Shown here piece after piece: positions 21,309 through 33,528 of a stretch of 64,000 nucleotides of DNA. The stretch is from Sanguinoderma infundibulare (taxonomy: Eukaryota; Basidiomycota; Agaricomycetes; Polyporales; Polyporaceae). The translations under genes and the position numbers were made by a program. The notes below the pieces were generated by a model. The model made no database searches, had not been told where the DNA came from, and saw only the letters and a program-made list of their open reading frames with translations. Each line of letters starts with the position of its first letter. Positions within the stretch are counted from its first letter, which is position 1. The stretch spans positions 2,703,417 through 2,767,416 of the forward strand of contig JAVLRN010000010.1 in the NCBI GenBank assembly GCA_032821775.1, written 5' to 3'.

Positions 21309-22166
21309 TCAGATCCCGACCCTGTCCCCAGCTCGGAGCGCCTCCACGAAGCCCGCGCGGTCCCCCGTGCCCAGCTCTTTTGCTTCTGCCTCGTCTCCGA
21401 CCTGCTGCCGACCTGCAGCGGTCCACTCGACCGTGTGGCGCTCGTACTCGCTCTGCGCGATGCGATTCGATTGCAGACGCCAGACGCAACTCTCGCTGTT
21501 GCTGTTCCGGACGAACGCCCAGCCGGCTGGCGCGAGGACGGCGCGCTCCATGCTCGCCGGGTCGGGGTGGAGGCGGTGGAAGAACGGATGTGCGGTGACG
21601 TCTGGCTGTTCTGGTCCTATGCGCGAGAGGCTCGAGAGCAGGCGACGGGGTTCGCCTCGGCGTCGTGCGGAACGCGCCAGCGGGTTTCGAGAGCGGGGGG
21701 CGGGGGCATCCAGGGCCCGTGGCTGGCGGAGGATGCACGCGTCGTACCATGAGCATGTAGACGCGTATTGGCCTGTTAAGTTAAGAGCGTGAGTGCCAGT
21801 CACCATTCTGAGCGATCGCGGCCCCTGTCCGCTGCGCCGCTCACCTCGCGCTTCCCTTCCCCAGCCTTGGTCGTGTCCGTCCACCGTCCAGACAACCTTC
21901 TTTACTTTCCGAAAGTCTCCCGGAAGTGGCGGAGAGACAAGATAGAGCAGCGCTGCGCAGTTCGCCACGCCCTGCCAGGTGCTGATGACGAGCTCGTCGG
22001 TTCGCTGGGCATGGACGGACGCGTGGTAGGCGGCGAGATCGAGGATGGCCAGGACGAGCTCTGTGGGCAGGCCGAGGGATAGGAATACATGGCGCACGGC
22101 GCGCACGTCGTTGGGCGAGATGAGCATGCTGTTGGTTGGGTCGTCGGGGTCGATGTACTTGCTCAT
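21309..22166 (-). CDS. Uncharacterised conserved fungal protein with F-box-like motif, copy 1, C-terminally truncated
   Basis: Exon 1 22166-21845, intron 21844-21773 (length divisible by 3), exon 2 21772-21309; 261 residues. The N-terminus has DVRAVRHVFLSLGLPTELVL, whose LPTELVLAILDLA is F-box-like, though a full F-box is not convincing. The C-terminal half has SMERAVLAPAGWAFVR and CVWRLQSNRIAQSEYERH. A full paralogue lies at 35971-36862. Relative to it, TGG (Trp) is TGA at 21311-21309, and homology continues another 75 nt (MRALYPGW, VQVMFEVE) to TAG at 21234. So this copy is either slightly shortened or starting to decay. No function known to me. Confidence 0.75.
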   Translation of the reverse strand: MSKYIDPDDPTNSMLISPNDVRAVRHVFLSLGLPTELVLAILDLAAYHASVHAQRTDELVISTWQGVANCAALLYLVSPPLPGDFRKVKKVVWTVDGHDQGWGREARGERRSGQGPRSLRMVTGTHALNLTGQYASTCSWYDACILRQPRALDAPAPRSRNPLARSARRRGEPRRLLSSLSRIGPEQPDVTAHPFFHRLHPDPASMERAVLAPAGWAFVRNSNSESCVWRLQSNRIAQSEYERHTVEWTAAGRQQVGDEAEAKELGTGDRAGFVEALRAGDRVGI

Positions 22167-22639
22167 GGAACAGGGTGGAGTGAGAAAGGGGAGTATGCGT
22201 TGCTGGAGTTGCCTGGGTCGTTGTTAGAAGCTTGGCCGCTGCAAAAATCGAAGCCGTTCGCTCGCCGACAGGTGCGAGGTAGCCTCTTCAAGGAGAAGAG
22301 TGAGGGTAGCAAGCACAAGTGGCGGTGGTGGCCTACGGAAGAGACATGCTCGCTGGATAAAAAGAATCCCGGGTACAGGTCAGACGGAGCCGAATCATAA
22401 ATGATCCAGGTTGGCGTACATCACCGAACGGCCTCTGGATGAACTGTCAGACGAAAGGCGCCGATCGTATAGAAGGAAGACACATGGCGCGTGCAATGGT
22501 TGCCGCGATGCCTACAGTTGCGTCCTGGCTCATGGCGAATGCCAGAGTGCGAAGAGCGAACCTGGGTGTTGGAGTTAACTCCAGCTGCAATCATCGTGCA
22601 ATGGCGGAACCCTAGGCAGGTTCGCCTCCTCTTCCACCT

Positions 22640-23110
22640 ACAGACCTGCCGTCGGCCCGAACGCATGCCTCTCGTATTCGCGATTACCGCTGCGATTCGC
22701 TTGGAGGCGCCAGACACACCGTTCATTCTCGGCGTTGGACCGAACTCGTAACACCCGTCCCTCGAGCACGAGCCAGTCGTGCTTCATGCTCTCCGGGTCG
22801 CGAACCAAAAAAGATGCGGTAAGGTCTAGGGTGGCCCGTGACATCCCTTCCATGCTCTGGCGATGTCGACTCGATGCCTGAGTAGTGGCGGAGGATGCAC
22901 GCGGCGCACCACGAGTACGCATTGGGCGCGTGTCCGCCTGCAATGGTGAGTAATTGCTGTATCATCGCTCCCTATGCCGCTTACCTAGTCCTGCATGAGC
23001 TAGACGACTTTCTGAAGGACCCGTCTTAGAGGTAGAGCCGTGCGACGTGTTTCGTGTCCCCGTCATCGGTGCGGAGGACGGGGCCGGCCAGTGGGTGGTT
23101 GAGCTCGGTG
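22640..23110 (-). pseudogene. Decayed third copy of the F-box-like family
   Basis: On the minus strand, AYSWCAACILRHYSG, a DPESMKHDW segment and ERCVWRLQANRSGNREYERH match the two better copies but lie in different frames. An exon-1 remnant resembling AARLYL...FRK is seen near 23000. It is immediately upstream of copy 1 and in the same orientation, so it is a tandem duplicate. Confidence 0.6.
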
Positions 23111-23755
23111 CGAATGGATGGGTGCCAGGCCAGGAGTCACAACCGGTCCGCCCCAACCGCGATGTTTGGCTGTGTTTGAAATGAGCGCTTCCAAATTTCC
23201 AAGTGGTGTTGTCACCTAGCTTGCCAACTCGTCGGACTCGGAAGGTATCGCTCAGCTCTCCTGGGATATGCGGCCATATATACTCCCAACGAAAAGACTC
23301 GTATCTTTGCCCCGCAACCATTCTGACAACCTGACCTTTGCGCGTCCTAGAGATCGGATGCATTCAAGTTGCAGAACCGGGGGATGCTCGCGTCCTGCCT
23401 GTCATCCGACGCGGGACAAGGGACGATCAGGGACGATCGCTGGAAGTTGACAGTGCATGCACAACGGTACTGGTACATTTTTCCTCTTTCCCCCAACCAC
23501 AAGAACTGAAATGCGTTGCATTTTTGTCGACCCAGATTTTCTATCTGCTTATACTAGTCAGGGATACAGGTTGACATCTTCCCCCTCTCACATGCGCACT
23601 ATTCCCTCTACCTAACGCACCGCCGAACCCCAAGCCCGCCACGATATGTAATGTAGGGAGCAGCGGATAACAGCTACTATGATTGAAATAATGTGCGGAA
23701 GCGCTTGTGCGTGTCACGGAACGGACTCTTGAAATCGCGTAGCCGTGGTGGAACA
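23111..23755. other. Intergenic, includes duplicated protease promoter sequence
   Basis: From about 23560 the sequence resembles 18360-18560 upstream of aspartic protease 2. No gene in the rest. Confidence 0.5.
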
Positions 23756-23764
23756 TATTATATA
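23756..23764 (+). promoter_or_regulatory. TATA box left from the duplicated protease promoter
   Basis: TATTATATA about 80 nt before the pseudogene start, matching the promoter of aspartic protease 2. Confidence 0.5.
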
Positions 23765-23838
23765 CGGTTTTTCTTTCGCCTGTCGTATTTGGAAGGCGTG
23801 GTCCAGCTGATCCTCTCTCCAGGCCTCACTCGTTGACG

Positions 23839-24690
23839 ATGGCTCCCATCGCTTCCTTTCTCGCCCTGTGTGTCGCCGCGCTCGCTGCCAGCTGGTGCTT
23901 CCGCTGCGAAGCCAATCGTCGTCCGCGACTCTCCGGTGACGATTTCGGCCGTTCGACGCTTCAACATGACGGCGTTGGACGGCCATATGATCGTCGAGCA
24001 CGACAAGGCGCGTGCTTGGATGCTTCTGGCCCAGGCAGCCGAGAGAGCTCGGGCGACGGTGGCGACTCGGGATGACTCCGACACCACTGACCCGGGAGGA
24101 ATATACCCTCTTCCGATGATCAACGACGTCGTCACCTCCGCCACCGTCGTCTGCATCGGCGCCCCGCCGGCATTCTACAAATTGCGCATAGTCACGTTCA
24201 CCTCCAACACGTGGGTTGGCGCGAAGAAAAAGTACGTCTGGACGAACAGCAGCGTCGACACCGGCGAGATTGTGGTGAGTCTAAGGGACCATCCCGGCCT
24301 TGTAACCACTACCTCTCACTGTACTGACTCTCTTAAATCCGATAGGGCATGGGCTACGGTATAGGCTCTTTCTCGGGCTAGTTGTTCATGGACACAGTTA
24401 CTGTCGGCGAACTCATGATTCCCAACCAGGTAATCGGGGCTGCGAGTATTGTCTGGGACTTTCCAGGGGTCGACAGAGTCCTCTGGTACGTGAAATTTCA
24501 CGTCGCTAATATTCGTCGTCTGCCCATGCGCTTATTCATCGATCATCCTTGTCCGCCTGCACCATCGGTCCAGTCAACTTGACCATCAACACGACGTTCG
24601 GCGGGGAAGCAATCCCGACTGTGACCACCAACGCCGCCGCCCAGGGCCTCATTGCAGCGGCCGCCGTCAGCTTCTACCACGGTGGAGGCC
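23839..24690 (+). pseudogene. A1 aspartic protease pseudogene, catalytic site lost
   Basis: Starts MAPIASFLALCVAALAAS, then a frameshift near 23892, continuing as AAKPIVVRDSPVTISAVRRF. The first active-site motif is VTFTSN where active copies have DTGSSN, so the catalytic Asp is gone. Exon 2 has TAG in the flap region (GSFSG-stop-LFMDTVTVG, 24379-24381). Exon 3 (IGPVNLTINTTFGGEAIPTV) breaks off near 24690, so the second lobe is absent. The 5' half including the promoter is closest to aspartic protease 2. Confidence 0.85.
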
Positions 24691-24906
24691 GGGGACCTCT
24701 TCGTTTGTCGCTTTCGCATGCTCATCTGTACTTGTTACGGACCCAATCGTGCTTCATGCCACGCCGCCGGGATCTAATTTCTATGGTTCACGATTTCGCC
24801 CTGATTCTGACAGGTCTTCGCGCACGCTTTAATGATCGAGTCCCACCTCGGCGCATCATGCCACTCTTCGGAAGCATGAACATCGTCGCCGAGGCAGCGC
24901 GGGATG

Positions 24907-24913
24907 TATATAA
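24907..24913 (+). promoter_or_regulatory. TATA box of the S53 sedolisin gene
   Basis: TATATAA, 46 nt upstream of the ATG at 24953. Confidence 0.6.
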
Positions 24914-24952
24914 GCTCCGTCGTTACCAACGGTCGCTCAACACTTCGCCCCC

Positions 24953-27365
24953 ATGTTGTGGTCCTCTGTTCTCATCCTCGGGGTCGCCCACCTCGCCGCC
25001 TCCAAGCCCCTAGCGTCCAAGAGATGGGATGACTTCGGCGTGAAGCACGCTTGGGTCGAGGTTCCTCGTGGATGGGAGCTTCACGGTCCGGCTCCAGCGG
25101 ACTACACATTTGACATGCGCATTGGTCTCAAGCAGGACAAGTTTGACGATCTTGTTACTGCCCTTTACGAGGTCAGCAACCCCGCCCATGAGCGGTAAGT
25201 TGACGCTTTGGTCGCGTTACTGGACGACAATCTGACATATGCATAGGTATGGTCAGCACCTCTCAAAGGACCAGGTAGCGGCGCTCGTTGCTCCTCATCC
25301 CGACTCCGTCGACCTCGTGGAATCCTGGCTTGAGCACTACGGCATTGATGCCGCTTCCGCTGCGCGTTCTCATTCCGGAGACTGGCTCACCGTCCGCGTC
25401 TCTGTTGCTCAGGCGGAGAAGATGCTCGGCACGGAGTACAATGTTTTCCGTCACGGAAAGAGCGACGAGTACGTCATCCGCACCATGAACTACAGCTTGC
25501 CCAATATTCTCCATGAGCACATCGCTGTCGTCGCACCCACGACGTACTTCGGCACGATAAAGAGCATGAAAGCGACCAGCTTCGTCGACAAGGACACACC
25601 AACCATCGAGAGCGACGTCGGTGTTGTGGACCTTGCCAGCCCCAGTTCACTCGCCGCTGTGCCTTTGAGCTGCTCGACTATAATTACCCCCGCTTGCCTT
25701 CGCGCTCTCTACAATACTTCCACATACGTTCCGGCCGCGACGGACAGGAACACCCTCGGTGTTGTGGGCTATTTAGACGAGTTTGCGAATCGCGAGGATC
25801 TACAGGTGTGCACATAACCCGACAGTTCATCGATGATGTGGTCCGTGATACTGACGTCGTCGAATCTTTGACAGACATTCTTTCAACTCTTCCGGACTGA
25901 TGCTGTCGGCACTAATTTTACCACTCTACTGGTTAACAACGGTAGTGATCACCAGACCGACCCTGGTATTGAGGTGCGTAGAATCTGGAGTGATCCCGCA
26001 TGTATGCCAGCGTTGAGTCACTCGACCGTCCTCGCCCAGGCCAATCTTGATATCCAGTACACCGAGGGTATTTCCTTCCCGACGCGGAACATCTACTACA
26101 GCGTTGGTGGATCCCCTCCTTTCAATCCCGATCAAAACACACCTACAAACACCAATGAGCCCTACCTCGACTGGCTGAACTTTATCCTCGCGCAGGACAC
26201 CACCCCCCAGACAGTGGGTTTTTCCCAATATCAGTTCCATCGCGTCTGCGCTTATTGACCATGCCATTTTGCAGATCACGACCAGCTACGGCGACAACGA
26301 GCAGACCGTCCCGCAAGACTACGCGAACAGTGTCTGCAACGGCTTCGCTCAGTTGGGTGCCCGTGGCAGCAGCGTCATGTTCAGCAGCGGCGATAGCGGC
26401 GTCGGCGGTGGTAGCTGCCTTTCCAATGACGGCAAGAACACGACGAAGTTCCTTCCGGCCTTCCCTGGTGTGTTTTTTCATCAAGCGGTTCGCAGCGTTC
26501 CGAAAAGCTTACTACCCCGCCCATCGCTTTCGCTTTACAGCCTCCTGCCCATTCGTCACCGCCGTCGGCGGTACCACCAGTGTCAACCCGGAGGTCGCAG
26601 TTTCGTTTTCTGGCGGAGGCTTCTCGAACTACTTCGCTCAGCCCAGGTGCGTGCACGCCTCCCCTATGGCGCGCAAGTTCGCGTTCTAGGCTGACACGTT
26701 GACGTATGGCCAGGTACCAGAGCTGGGCCGTCTCGTCGTTCCTCAGCCGGCTGGGCAACACGAACGCGGGACTGTTCAAGTACGTTCATTTGGCTCGTAC
26801 CGGGTTTACGTTGTCTAACGAAACTTCTTTTTTCCGCCTTCGTTTAGTAAAACCGGTCGTGCGTACCCCGACGTTGCCGCGCAAGGCTGGGGCTTCCAGG
26901 TCGTCATAAGCGGAAGCGTCAATTCCGTCGGTGGAACGAGTGCCAGCTCCCCGGTAAGTTCACAGTGCAAACGTGCATCGCATCGTTGGTCTGGTTTCTG
27001 AGTGTCCGATAAACTCACCGATTGGCTGCTGTTCTGGGACAGACCTTCGCTGGTGTTATTTCTCTTCTCAACGACTTCCGCCTCTCGCAGGGCAAGTCGC
27101 CCCTGGGTTTCCTCAACCCGACCCTCTACTCCAGGGGTGTCGCCGGCTTCAACGATATCACGTCCGGATCGAACCCCGGCTGCGGCACGACTGGCTTTTC
27201 GGCAGGTCCTGGATGGGACCCGGTGAGTCCGCCGCCTAGTAGCGTAGCAGGTTCTCTTCGCGTCCAAACCCTTCCGCTGACGCCGCCAGCCCATGCTGGC
27301 GTTTTTGGCAGGTCACCGGCCTGGGTACCCCCGATTTCGAGAAGCTGAAAGCTCTGATATGCTGA
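24953..27365 (+). CDS. Secreted S53 sedolisin (tripeptidyl-peptidase-like serine-carboxyl protease)
   Basis: Ten exons: 24953-25194, 25247-25805, 25875-25973, 26040-26213, 26275-26467, 26541-26646, 26714-26779, 26848-26953, 27043-27222, 27312-27365; phases fit, 592 residues. Signal peptide [17 protein letters not shown]. The pro-kumamolisin prodomain follows ([17 protein letters not shown]). The catalytic Glu and Asp are in EANLDIQYT, with the Glu codon ending exon 3. The oxyanion Asp is in [10 protein letters not shown] and the nucleophile Ser in GGTSASSP, all as in sedolisins. The calcium-site end is [14 protein letters not shown]. Such enzymes remove tripeptides or cut proteins at acid pH, complementing the neighbouring pepsins. 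Confidence 0.95.
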
Positions 27366-28480
27366 GCGTCGGTCGACGCAGACGAGGAACGTCGTATGGA
27401 AGGCGAAGACGAGATGTGCGCGCGGGCGGCGCATGTAGATCAAAGATGCCGGCGGACCATGTAAAATTTCAACCCCTCGATCTTGCCCACTGCCGTCCGC
27501 CCGCACACTACACCCCCTGTGCGAGTGGGCGCCGGCTGCTCATTGCCGTCATCATGTGTTAGGCGACAGAAGGGGAACCATTCGCTCGCAAAGGGAGCAG
27601 ATGCAAGAGTAGCGCGTCCGCGCATATCATGACAACTTGGAGGTCCGAGGTCGGCCGGCACGCCGCACTCGGGCGAGACGTGGTTGACGCTCATCGCAGA
27701 CGACGGTGCGCGTCGGGCCACATGCAGGGTGAAATCTTGGCGGGCCAGAGCATGCGGAATCTGCTCATGGTAAGGGCACAGGCGATGGGGCAGGAAACGA
27801 AGTGGATTGCGTGGCAGACGATGAAGTCAGGGTGGGTTGAGAGGCACCGTGGAGGTGGAGTTGGTGTTGCACGGGAGAGAGTGAACACACGTGCGCATGG
27901 TGAGAACACATTAAATGAGGACGAAGTGGGAATTACGATATGCTAGCAGAGTCTCCAATGCATGCGGTGAGCAACTAGCCATCGACTTTGCGCAGGAGGA
28001 GGGAGATGGGCCGGGTCAGAGACGGCGAGAACATTATCGAGAGACGTTATCTTATCTAATCTTGATGTGATTGCGCTTCCGTCGTTCTTTTCTCCCGGTG
28101 CCTTTGTTGCGCTCTTCCACTTTGACCACCATCAACCAGCCGCTCACAAGGAGCACAACGCCGTGAGTACCTCAACCTCAGTATAATGGTCATTCATATG
28201 GAATGTAGAGGTGATGATATAGGCCACGCAGCCTCCAGACACTTACGCCATCTTGTGGCATACATGGCGAGGATGTCGGAAGAATCCAAGAATCTTGGGC
28301 CCTCATGTCTAGATCGTTCTTTGTCTGCGCGATGCGAGCGTGTCTCCCAGCCGTTTTCTGCTACTATATCTCGCTTGTTCCATACACTCTCCGTCGCCGT
28401 TGGAATGCAACATGGCGCAAACGCTGACGCGAGCTGTTGGTCCCACAGCTTGGAGTGAATAGGACCCGTACCAATTCAAC
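27366..28480. other. Intergenic, no gene seen
   Basis: About 1.1 kb downstream of the sedolisin, with only short frames and no recognised domain or RNA. Confidence 0.4.
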
Positions 28481-28920
28481 AAAACTTCGATCTTCGAAGA
28501 CATTCTCGACATGGTTGGCTCGTCGTCGTCAGACAGCTGCACTCCAAATTGTACTGGCCTGCCGACCTGCAATGCCCCGCGATCACGGATGAAGTGGTGC
28601 AGACGCTGTGCTGGTAAGCGGATGACGTCGCGATTCGGGGGACACCATCGTAAGATATCGCAGCTTATATGTCCGTTCTGATAGGTCTCACAAGACTCCC
28701 GAGAGTGCACCATCGTGGCTCCGGTCTGAGAGCGCGATGAGCGCGTCCGAGAGCGAACCATCTTCCAGACAGTAAGGAAGGCGCTGGTGGAGCGCAAAGA
28801 ACATCCGTACTGCGATTGATCAGGTTTTACAGCTGCTTGCGAAACGATGGTGGTGCACGAAGCAGACACGCTCAGATCGGATTGATTTCCGACGTCAACG
28901 ACTCCACAGTACCACACCAA
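28480..28920 (+). pseudogene. Remnant of unknown gene X, shared with 46.2-46.9 kb
   Basis: The plus strand has VRQLHSKLYWPADLQCPAIT. The inverted copy near 46.75 kb reads VGQLSFELYWRSDLERPAIT on its minus strand. DNA similarity extends across most of the interval. Frames in both copies are broken, so I give no function. It marks the outer part of the segmental duplication carrying GH128 genes 1 and 3. Confidence 0.5.
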
Positions 28921-30446
28921 GAGTTGTCCAAACCGGAACCAGATGCATACGCAACCACCGCTGAGTCAAGCGCAGCATCTTTTGGCGTTCTCCTCCGTAT
29001 GCATAGTTCCTGTTTGGGCGACGGTTTGGGTCCTGGGTGGGGGAACCGTGGAGTTTTTGACGTCGGATAACAAACCGTCCTGAGCGTGTTTCCTTTGGGC
29101 ACAACTATCGTTTTGCAATCAGTGGTGCGACGATATCTCCCGATTGCCCGCTTCATCCAGGTGAAAGCTAAGGAACTCAAACTGTACTAATCGCGTCCGC
29201 CGCCCCCCTCCCCTCCCCTCACCAATGGTTCGCTCGCCAAGGGTTCAACTTTCAACGTTGGGCGGGTCTGGTGCTGGGCGGACCGTAATGGTGTTAGTGT
29301 GAGTGTGCGCTGTCCATAACGTATCCGATTGACCATTCCGTGATGTGCATCGGCGCGCAATAGGTAATTCTGAGTCGCAACGTCTTCCGACCGGACTTAA
29401 GCATTGCTCGCGCGCAACGCGAGGGCTACCGGAACTAGTACGGATATGGACAGGTTGAAGTGGAGTCCAGCGTACATGGATGTGCCGGCTTGTTCGATGA
29501 AGAACGGCGCCCCCCGGGAGGGGATGAAACATGGTCGCGTTGAAATACGGCTACGAAGGAGTGATGAAACGGCAGGTCGAGGCGCGATACATACAAGACT
29601 CGGAAACTTGCGAGCGCGCGTGCGGAGTCCTCTAACGTACGCACCTTCCTGCATCATGATCTTGCGTCAGATCCTCCACACGTTGACGCCAATCTTCTCG
29701 TAGTTCACAATCTAGCAGCACGAAGGTATAGCATAGTTCAATCAAGGAGCTATCGGTGCGTAGAAGTCGACTGCGTGATGTAAACGGCGTTTGCGAACTG
29801 ACCCCAGACCGGAACTTCGATTCCTTCGACTCCTAAGCTGTCACGGCCGACCCTGGTCAGTATGTCATGCAATGACGGGCGAAGCAGCGGATTGTTTTTC
29901 CAATTGGGCAGTTTACTGTTGGGGATTTGAGAATGCCCCGGACGCGAGCGGCGAACTCGGCGCTCGCAATTCAACGGAACGCCAGGTAACCACACCGGTG
30001 CGCTGCTCCTCCATCTGATCAATGCCTTCGTATCTGCGCCGACTGCAGCGATCGCAGGATACCCAGTGCAGTACCGGAAACACGTTCACCGTAGGGCGAC
30101 TAGCTGAGATGACCGGACCCGGGCAACAAAGGAATGCCCTCACTTTCATTCGCTCCTCAGAGACAGCGACCACATGGTCTACGGTAAGCTGTGACTGGTA
30201 CTAAAAACGAGGCCCATGACCGAGAGGACAAAGACGAGAAGAATTGCATTCAATCGAGGCTGGAGCAGCCTGCGCTTGTTGGAGTCTTCAGTGACGTGGT
30301 CAAATCTTTCGTGATCCTGCGGAATATTGGCAATGGACTTCGTTGAGCTCCACCGCTGGCGTTCGCTGTGCTAAAGGAGGAGGATAAAGAGCCCTGGAGG
30401 AGAAGATGACCAGCAGAGTCCTCACCTTCGACTCTTCTGTCCAACA
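28921..30446. other. Upstream flank of GH128 gene 1, part of a segmental duplication
   Basis: No gene. Sequence around 29880-30020 on the minus strand (WLPGVPLNCERRVRRSR read in frame) matches 44811-44990 upstream of GH128 gene 3 (WFPGVPLDGERRVRRSR) and, more weakly, 41386-41500 upstream of gene 2. Confidence 0.55.
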
Positions 30447-31616
30447 ATGCGCTCCGCCTCTTTCGCCTTTACTGCTCTTTCCCTTTTCGTTGGTGCCGCT
30501 CAAGCTGGCAAACGCGGCCTCTGCTGGCCCTACTGTGAGTTCATGCTCTTTGGCTAGTATTGGCGCGCATTGACGAAGGTTCCAGACAACAAGGCTCTGT
30601 GATTATCACCTTGTGTTCGTCGCTCAACGACATTACTGACTATGTCCAGGAACCCCGGTGTCTTCAACAACGGCGATGGCCAGGTCGTCGCGATGTATGT
30701 ATTCTTGCATAGTGTAAGGCTCGCAAAAGTTAACTGTGATTTAGCTACGACTATGAGACCTACGCCCCTCCGTCCACAAACGGCAGTGGCGGTCTGAACT
30801 TCATCGGCATGCAACGCTGCTTGGACTGCGATTCCAGCCCCATCAGCCAGCTCGCCGCCCGCCAGAAGCAGCAAGGCTGGACTAGTAAGTGGAGCATCAT
30901 CTTGCATTACCATTCCGCTGACGCCTGACGATCACCGTGACTGTTGCAGCCGTCTTCACGCTCAACGAGCCGGACATCAATGGCATCTCACCCGCTCAGG
31001 CCGCGTCCTGGTACCAGCAGAACGTCAACCCGCTCGCGATCAAGAGGGCGCTCCCCGCCGTCACCTCGAGCACAACCGCGGGCCAAGGCCTCGACTGGCT
31101 GCACCAGATGGTCACCGCGTGCGCGGGAAAATGCTCCTTCGACTACATCAACCTCCACTGGTACGGCGCCAGCTTTGCGGACTTCCAGGGCTACGTCGAG
31201 CGCGCGCACTCGCAGTTCCCCGTGCGTCCCTCTTCTTCGTTGCGCACCAGACGCACCGCTCACCGACTCCCGGCGTTGTGACCCGCAGAACCAGCCGCTC
31301 GTCATCACCGAGTTCGCGCTCAATAACCCAGCCGGCGGCCAGGCTGACCAGTACGTCTCATCCTCTCGCTTCCCCCGAATAACAGTGCCAAGCGTGAGTG
31401 CTAACCGGGCCGCGCAACACCAGGGTCAACTTCTTCAAGCAGGCGTTCGCGTACCTCGACGGCCAGAGCTTCGTGCAGCTCTACTTCCCCTTCGTCGCGA
31501 CGTCGCCCTCGCTCCTGTCCCAGAACGACCCCAGCGCGGTCTCCGTCGTCGGCACCGGTTCGTGCCTGTACACGGACGCCGACGGGCTATCCCCCGTCGG
31601 GAACCTCGTGTTATGA
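30447..31616 (+). CDS. GH128 (Asl1-type) secreted beta-glucanase, gene 1
   Basis: Seven exons: 30447-30534, 30586-30598 (13 nt), 30650-30694, 30745-30884, 30950-31221, 31289-31350, 31424-31616; phases fit, 270 residues. N-terminus MRSASFAFTALSLFVGAAQA is a signal peptide; the mature start GKRGLCWPY is typical of Asl1-like proteins. Catalytic glutamates are expected in VFTLNEPDING (acid/base) and VITEFALN (nucleophile), in a TIM-barrel with DYINLHWYGASF between them. Members cleave beta-1,3-glucans of fungal walls. The donor after the 13-nt exon is GTGATT, a weak site. Same structure as genes 2 and 3. Confidence 0.93.
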
Positions 31617-32211
31617 GCCTGTCGCCCTCGAGAGCTTGTAGCTCAGGCCTCAGGACTAGCTCTGTCTTGGGATGCGGCACTGTCGTCCCGTCACTCCGTT
31701 CGGCAGGAGGAAGGCAACGCACACACTCTGCATCCTCTTCTCGATGTCGAGGTGGTTTTATGCGAAATGCTTTTTGAGTGCTGGTGTGGTGGATGCTCCA
31801 CACTTGTTCGTTCGTTTGCTTGTTCGGTCAAGTCCTTACCAAAGACCTGTTTACTCGCATCGTACTTTATGTATAACAAAACAAAGGATCATATTTTCTA
31901 GAGATCGCGACAGCGGTCCCGAACACGGGGCTCGTATTCTGCGCGAGATTGGCATGCAATCAGCCTCTGTGGGTGTTACAGGCAAGAAAAACAAAATGCG
32001 AATAGATGCAGTCAAGCGTGAAGCAAGCGAATTTACGAGATAGATAGAAGCAGAGGCATCGCGCTCAGTGAGGTGCGGACACATCAACGGTGAGCTCTTC
32101 CTAAAGGGGAAATGATACGGGTTCGTAGGCAAGGCTTTGGAACGGCGAGAACGGTTAGCTACTTCGTCGAGATTAAGGAGTGTCAAGCGATGTATGCACG
32201 ATCGCAAGCAG
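31617..32211. other. Intergenic, no gene seen
   Basis: Convergent 3' flanks of GH128 gene 1 and the BTB gene. Confidence 0.4.
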
Positions 32212-33528
32212 TCACTCACTGGCATCCCACGCTGCGTCTAGTTCATCCCTGGTGGGCTCGTGCATATCCACCTGCGCGACCGACTCGCCCTCACCCGTCT
32301 GCAGCCACCCGTCCAGCTTCCGCCACCAGACCATCCGCGCCTCCCGCCACATGTCCTGGCGCTCTGCCAAGCAGAACTCGCACCACTTCATTGTACTGTA
32401 GCGCTTCAGCGACTCTAACCACTCTTCGATGCGGTACGTCCCCGCAATGGGATCGCGGAAAGCGACCTTCTCGCCCGCGTCCTCACGCTCAATAGCCCAT
32501 GCCTCTTCTCGGCTCAGTGTGCGTCCCTCCCCGGTGTGTGGGCAGATATCACAGGTCCTATTCTTCCAGCCGGCGTCGCTGCCCGGCGCCGTGCGCACGA
32601 GTGCGTCCCACGCCTCGCGGAGCTCCCAGCGTGCCTGGTGGAGGCGGATGAGGTCTTCTGGCTGGAGCGCGGAGAGCATCGCTTGGTCATTCACGCGGTC
32701 TTTTGCGCTGCGGACTACGCCAGAGTGGGCATGGGTGTGGTACGCAGCTTTCCAAAAGGCGGCGTTGCGGAGGACTTCGTAAAAGGCGCGCTTGAGGACG
32801 CCGGGGATGCGGTACTTGCGCGCGTGGACGATGGCGTTGATGGCGGCAAGGGGACGTTTGGAGGGCGTCCAGAGAACGTCTGTGTTGTCGATCTTTGACG
32901 GAGGCTGGAGGGAGGACCAGTTTTTAGCGACTGCGCACGTGGCGAGGCCGTGGACGAGGTCGCAGCCGAGGACGTGTGAGGCGCGGAGGAGTGCGTAGAG
33001 CTTGTCATCCGGGGCGGTCGAAACTGAGTGCTCTCTGGGGATGCTTCCAATTAGCACGATCAGGGAGAGGTCTGAGGGAACAAATGCTCACTGAGGGAAC
33101 TCCATGTAGTCGAGGAAGGTCTTGAAATCACCCAGGTCGAGATGGGAGACCTCGTAAATAGGACAACCTTCCAGCTCCTTGCGTTGAGCGTCGTCCGGCC
33201 CGCGCGCTCCTGTGCGTGACGTGTGGGTAGAGCTAGAGGTCCCGGCTTCGTTCGGGGGGGTGGGGGAGAAGAGCTTCTGAAAGAAGCGGCATTGCTGAGA
33301 AAGACGAGAGCGGAAGAGTTTGAAATACGTGTGTTTGGCTTTGATGATGACGTTGCCGTCTGGGTACCAGAATCGGGGGTCGCGGACCCGTTTCTGCGAT
33401 GAATCTGTACATCCCACGCCCCGCACTGATTGAGATGTTTGGGTTCGCTTTGAGTCAGGCTGGGACGGGTGCGGGTCAGTAGCTTTCTGAAAATCATCAG
33501 CTCGTTCAGAATCGGATGGCGAAAACAT
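32212..33528 (-). CDS. BTB/POZ-domain protein 1
   Basis: Exon 1 33528-33092, intron 33091-33035 (57 nt), exon 2 33034-32212; phases fit, 419 residues. A Ser/Asp-rich N-terminus precedes a BTB-like fold: DPRFWYPDGNVIIKA, TYFKLFRSRLSQQCRFFQKLF and CPIYEVSHLDLGDFKTFLDY. After it comes the family-typical helical part, LYALLRASHVLGCD and KYRIPGVLKRAFYEVLR, and a C-terminal C-x2-C (CDICP...MKWCEFCLAER) that could bind metal. This architecture is common in large Agaricomycete BTB families, mostly without known partners; some BTB proteins are Cullin-3 adaptors. The closest relatives here are at 34.1, 48.5 and 50.5 kb. Confidence 0.88.
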
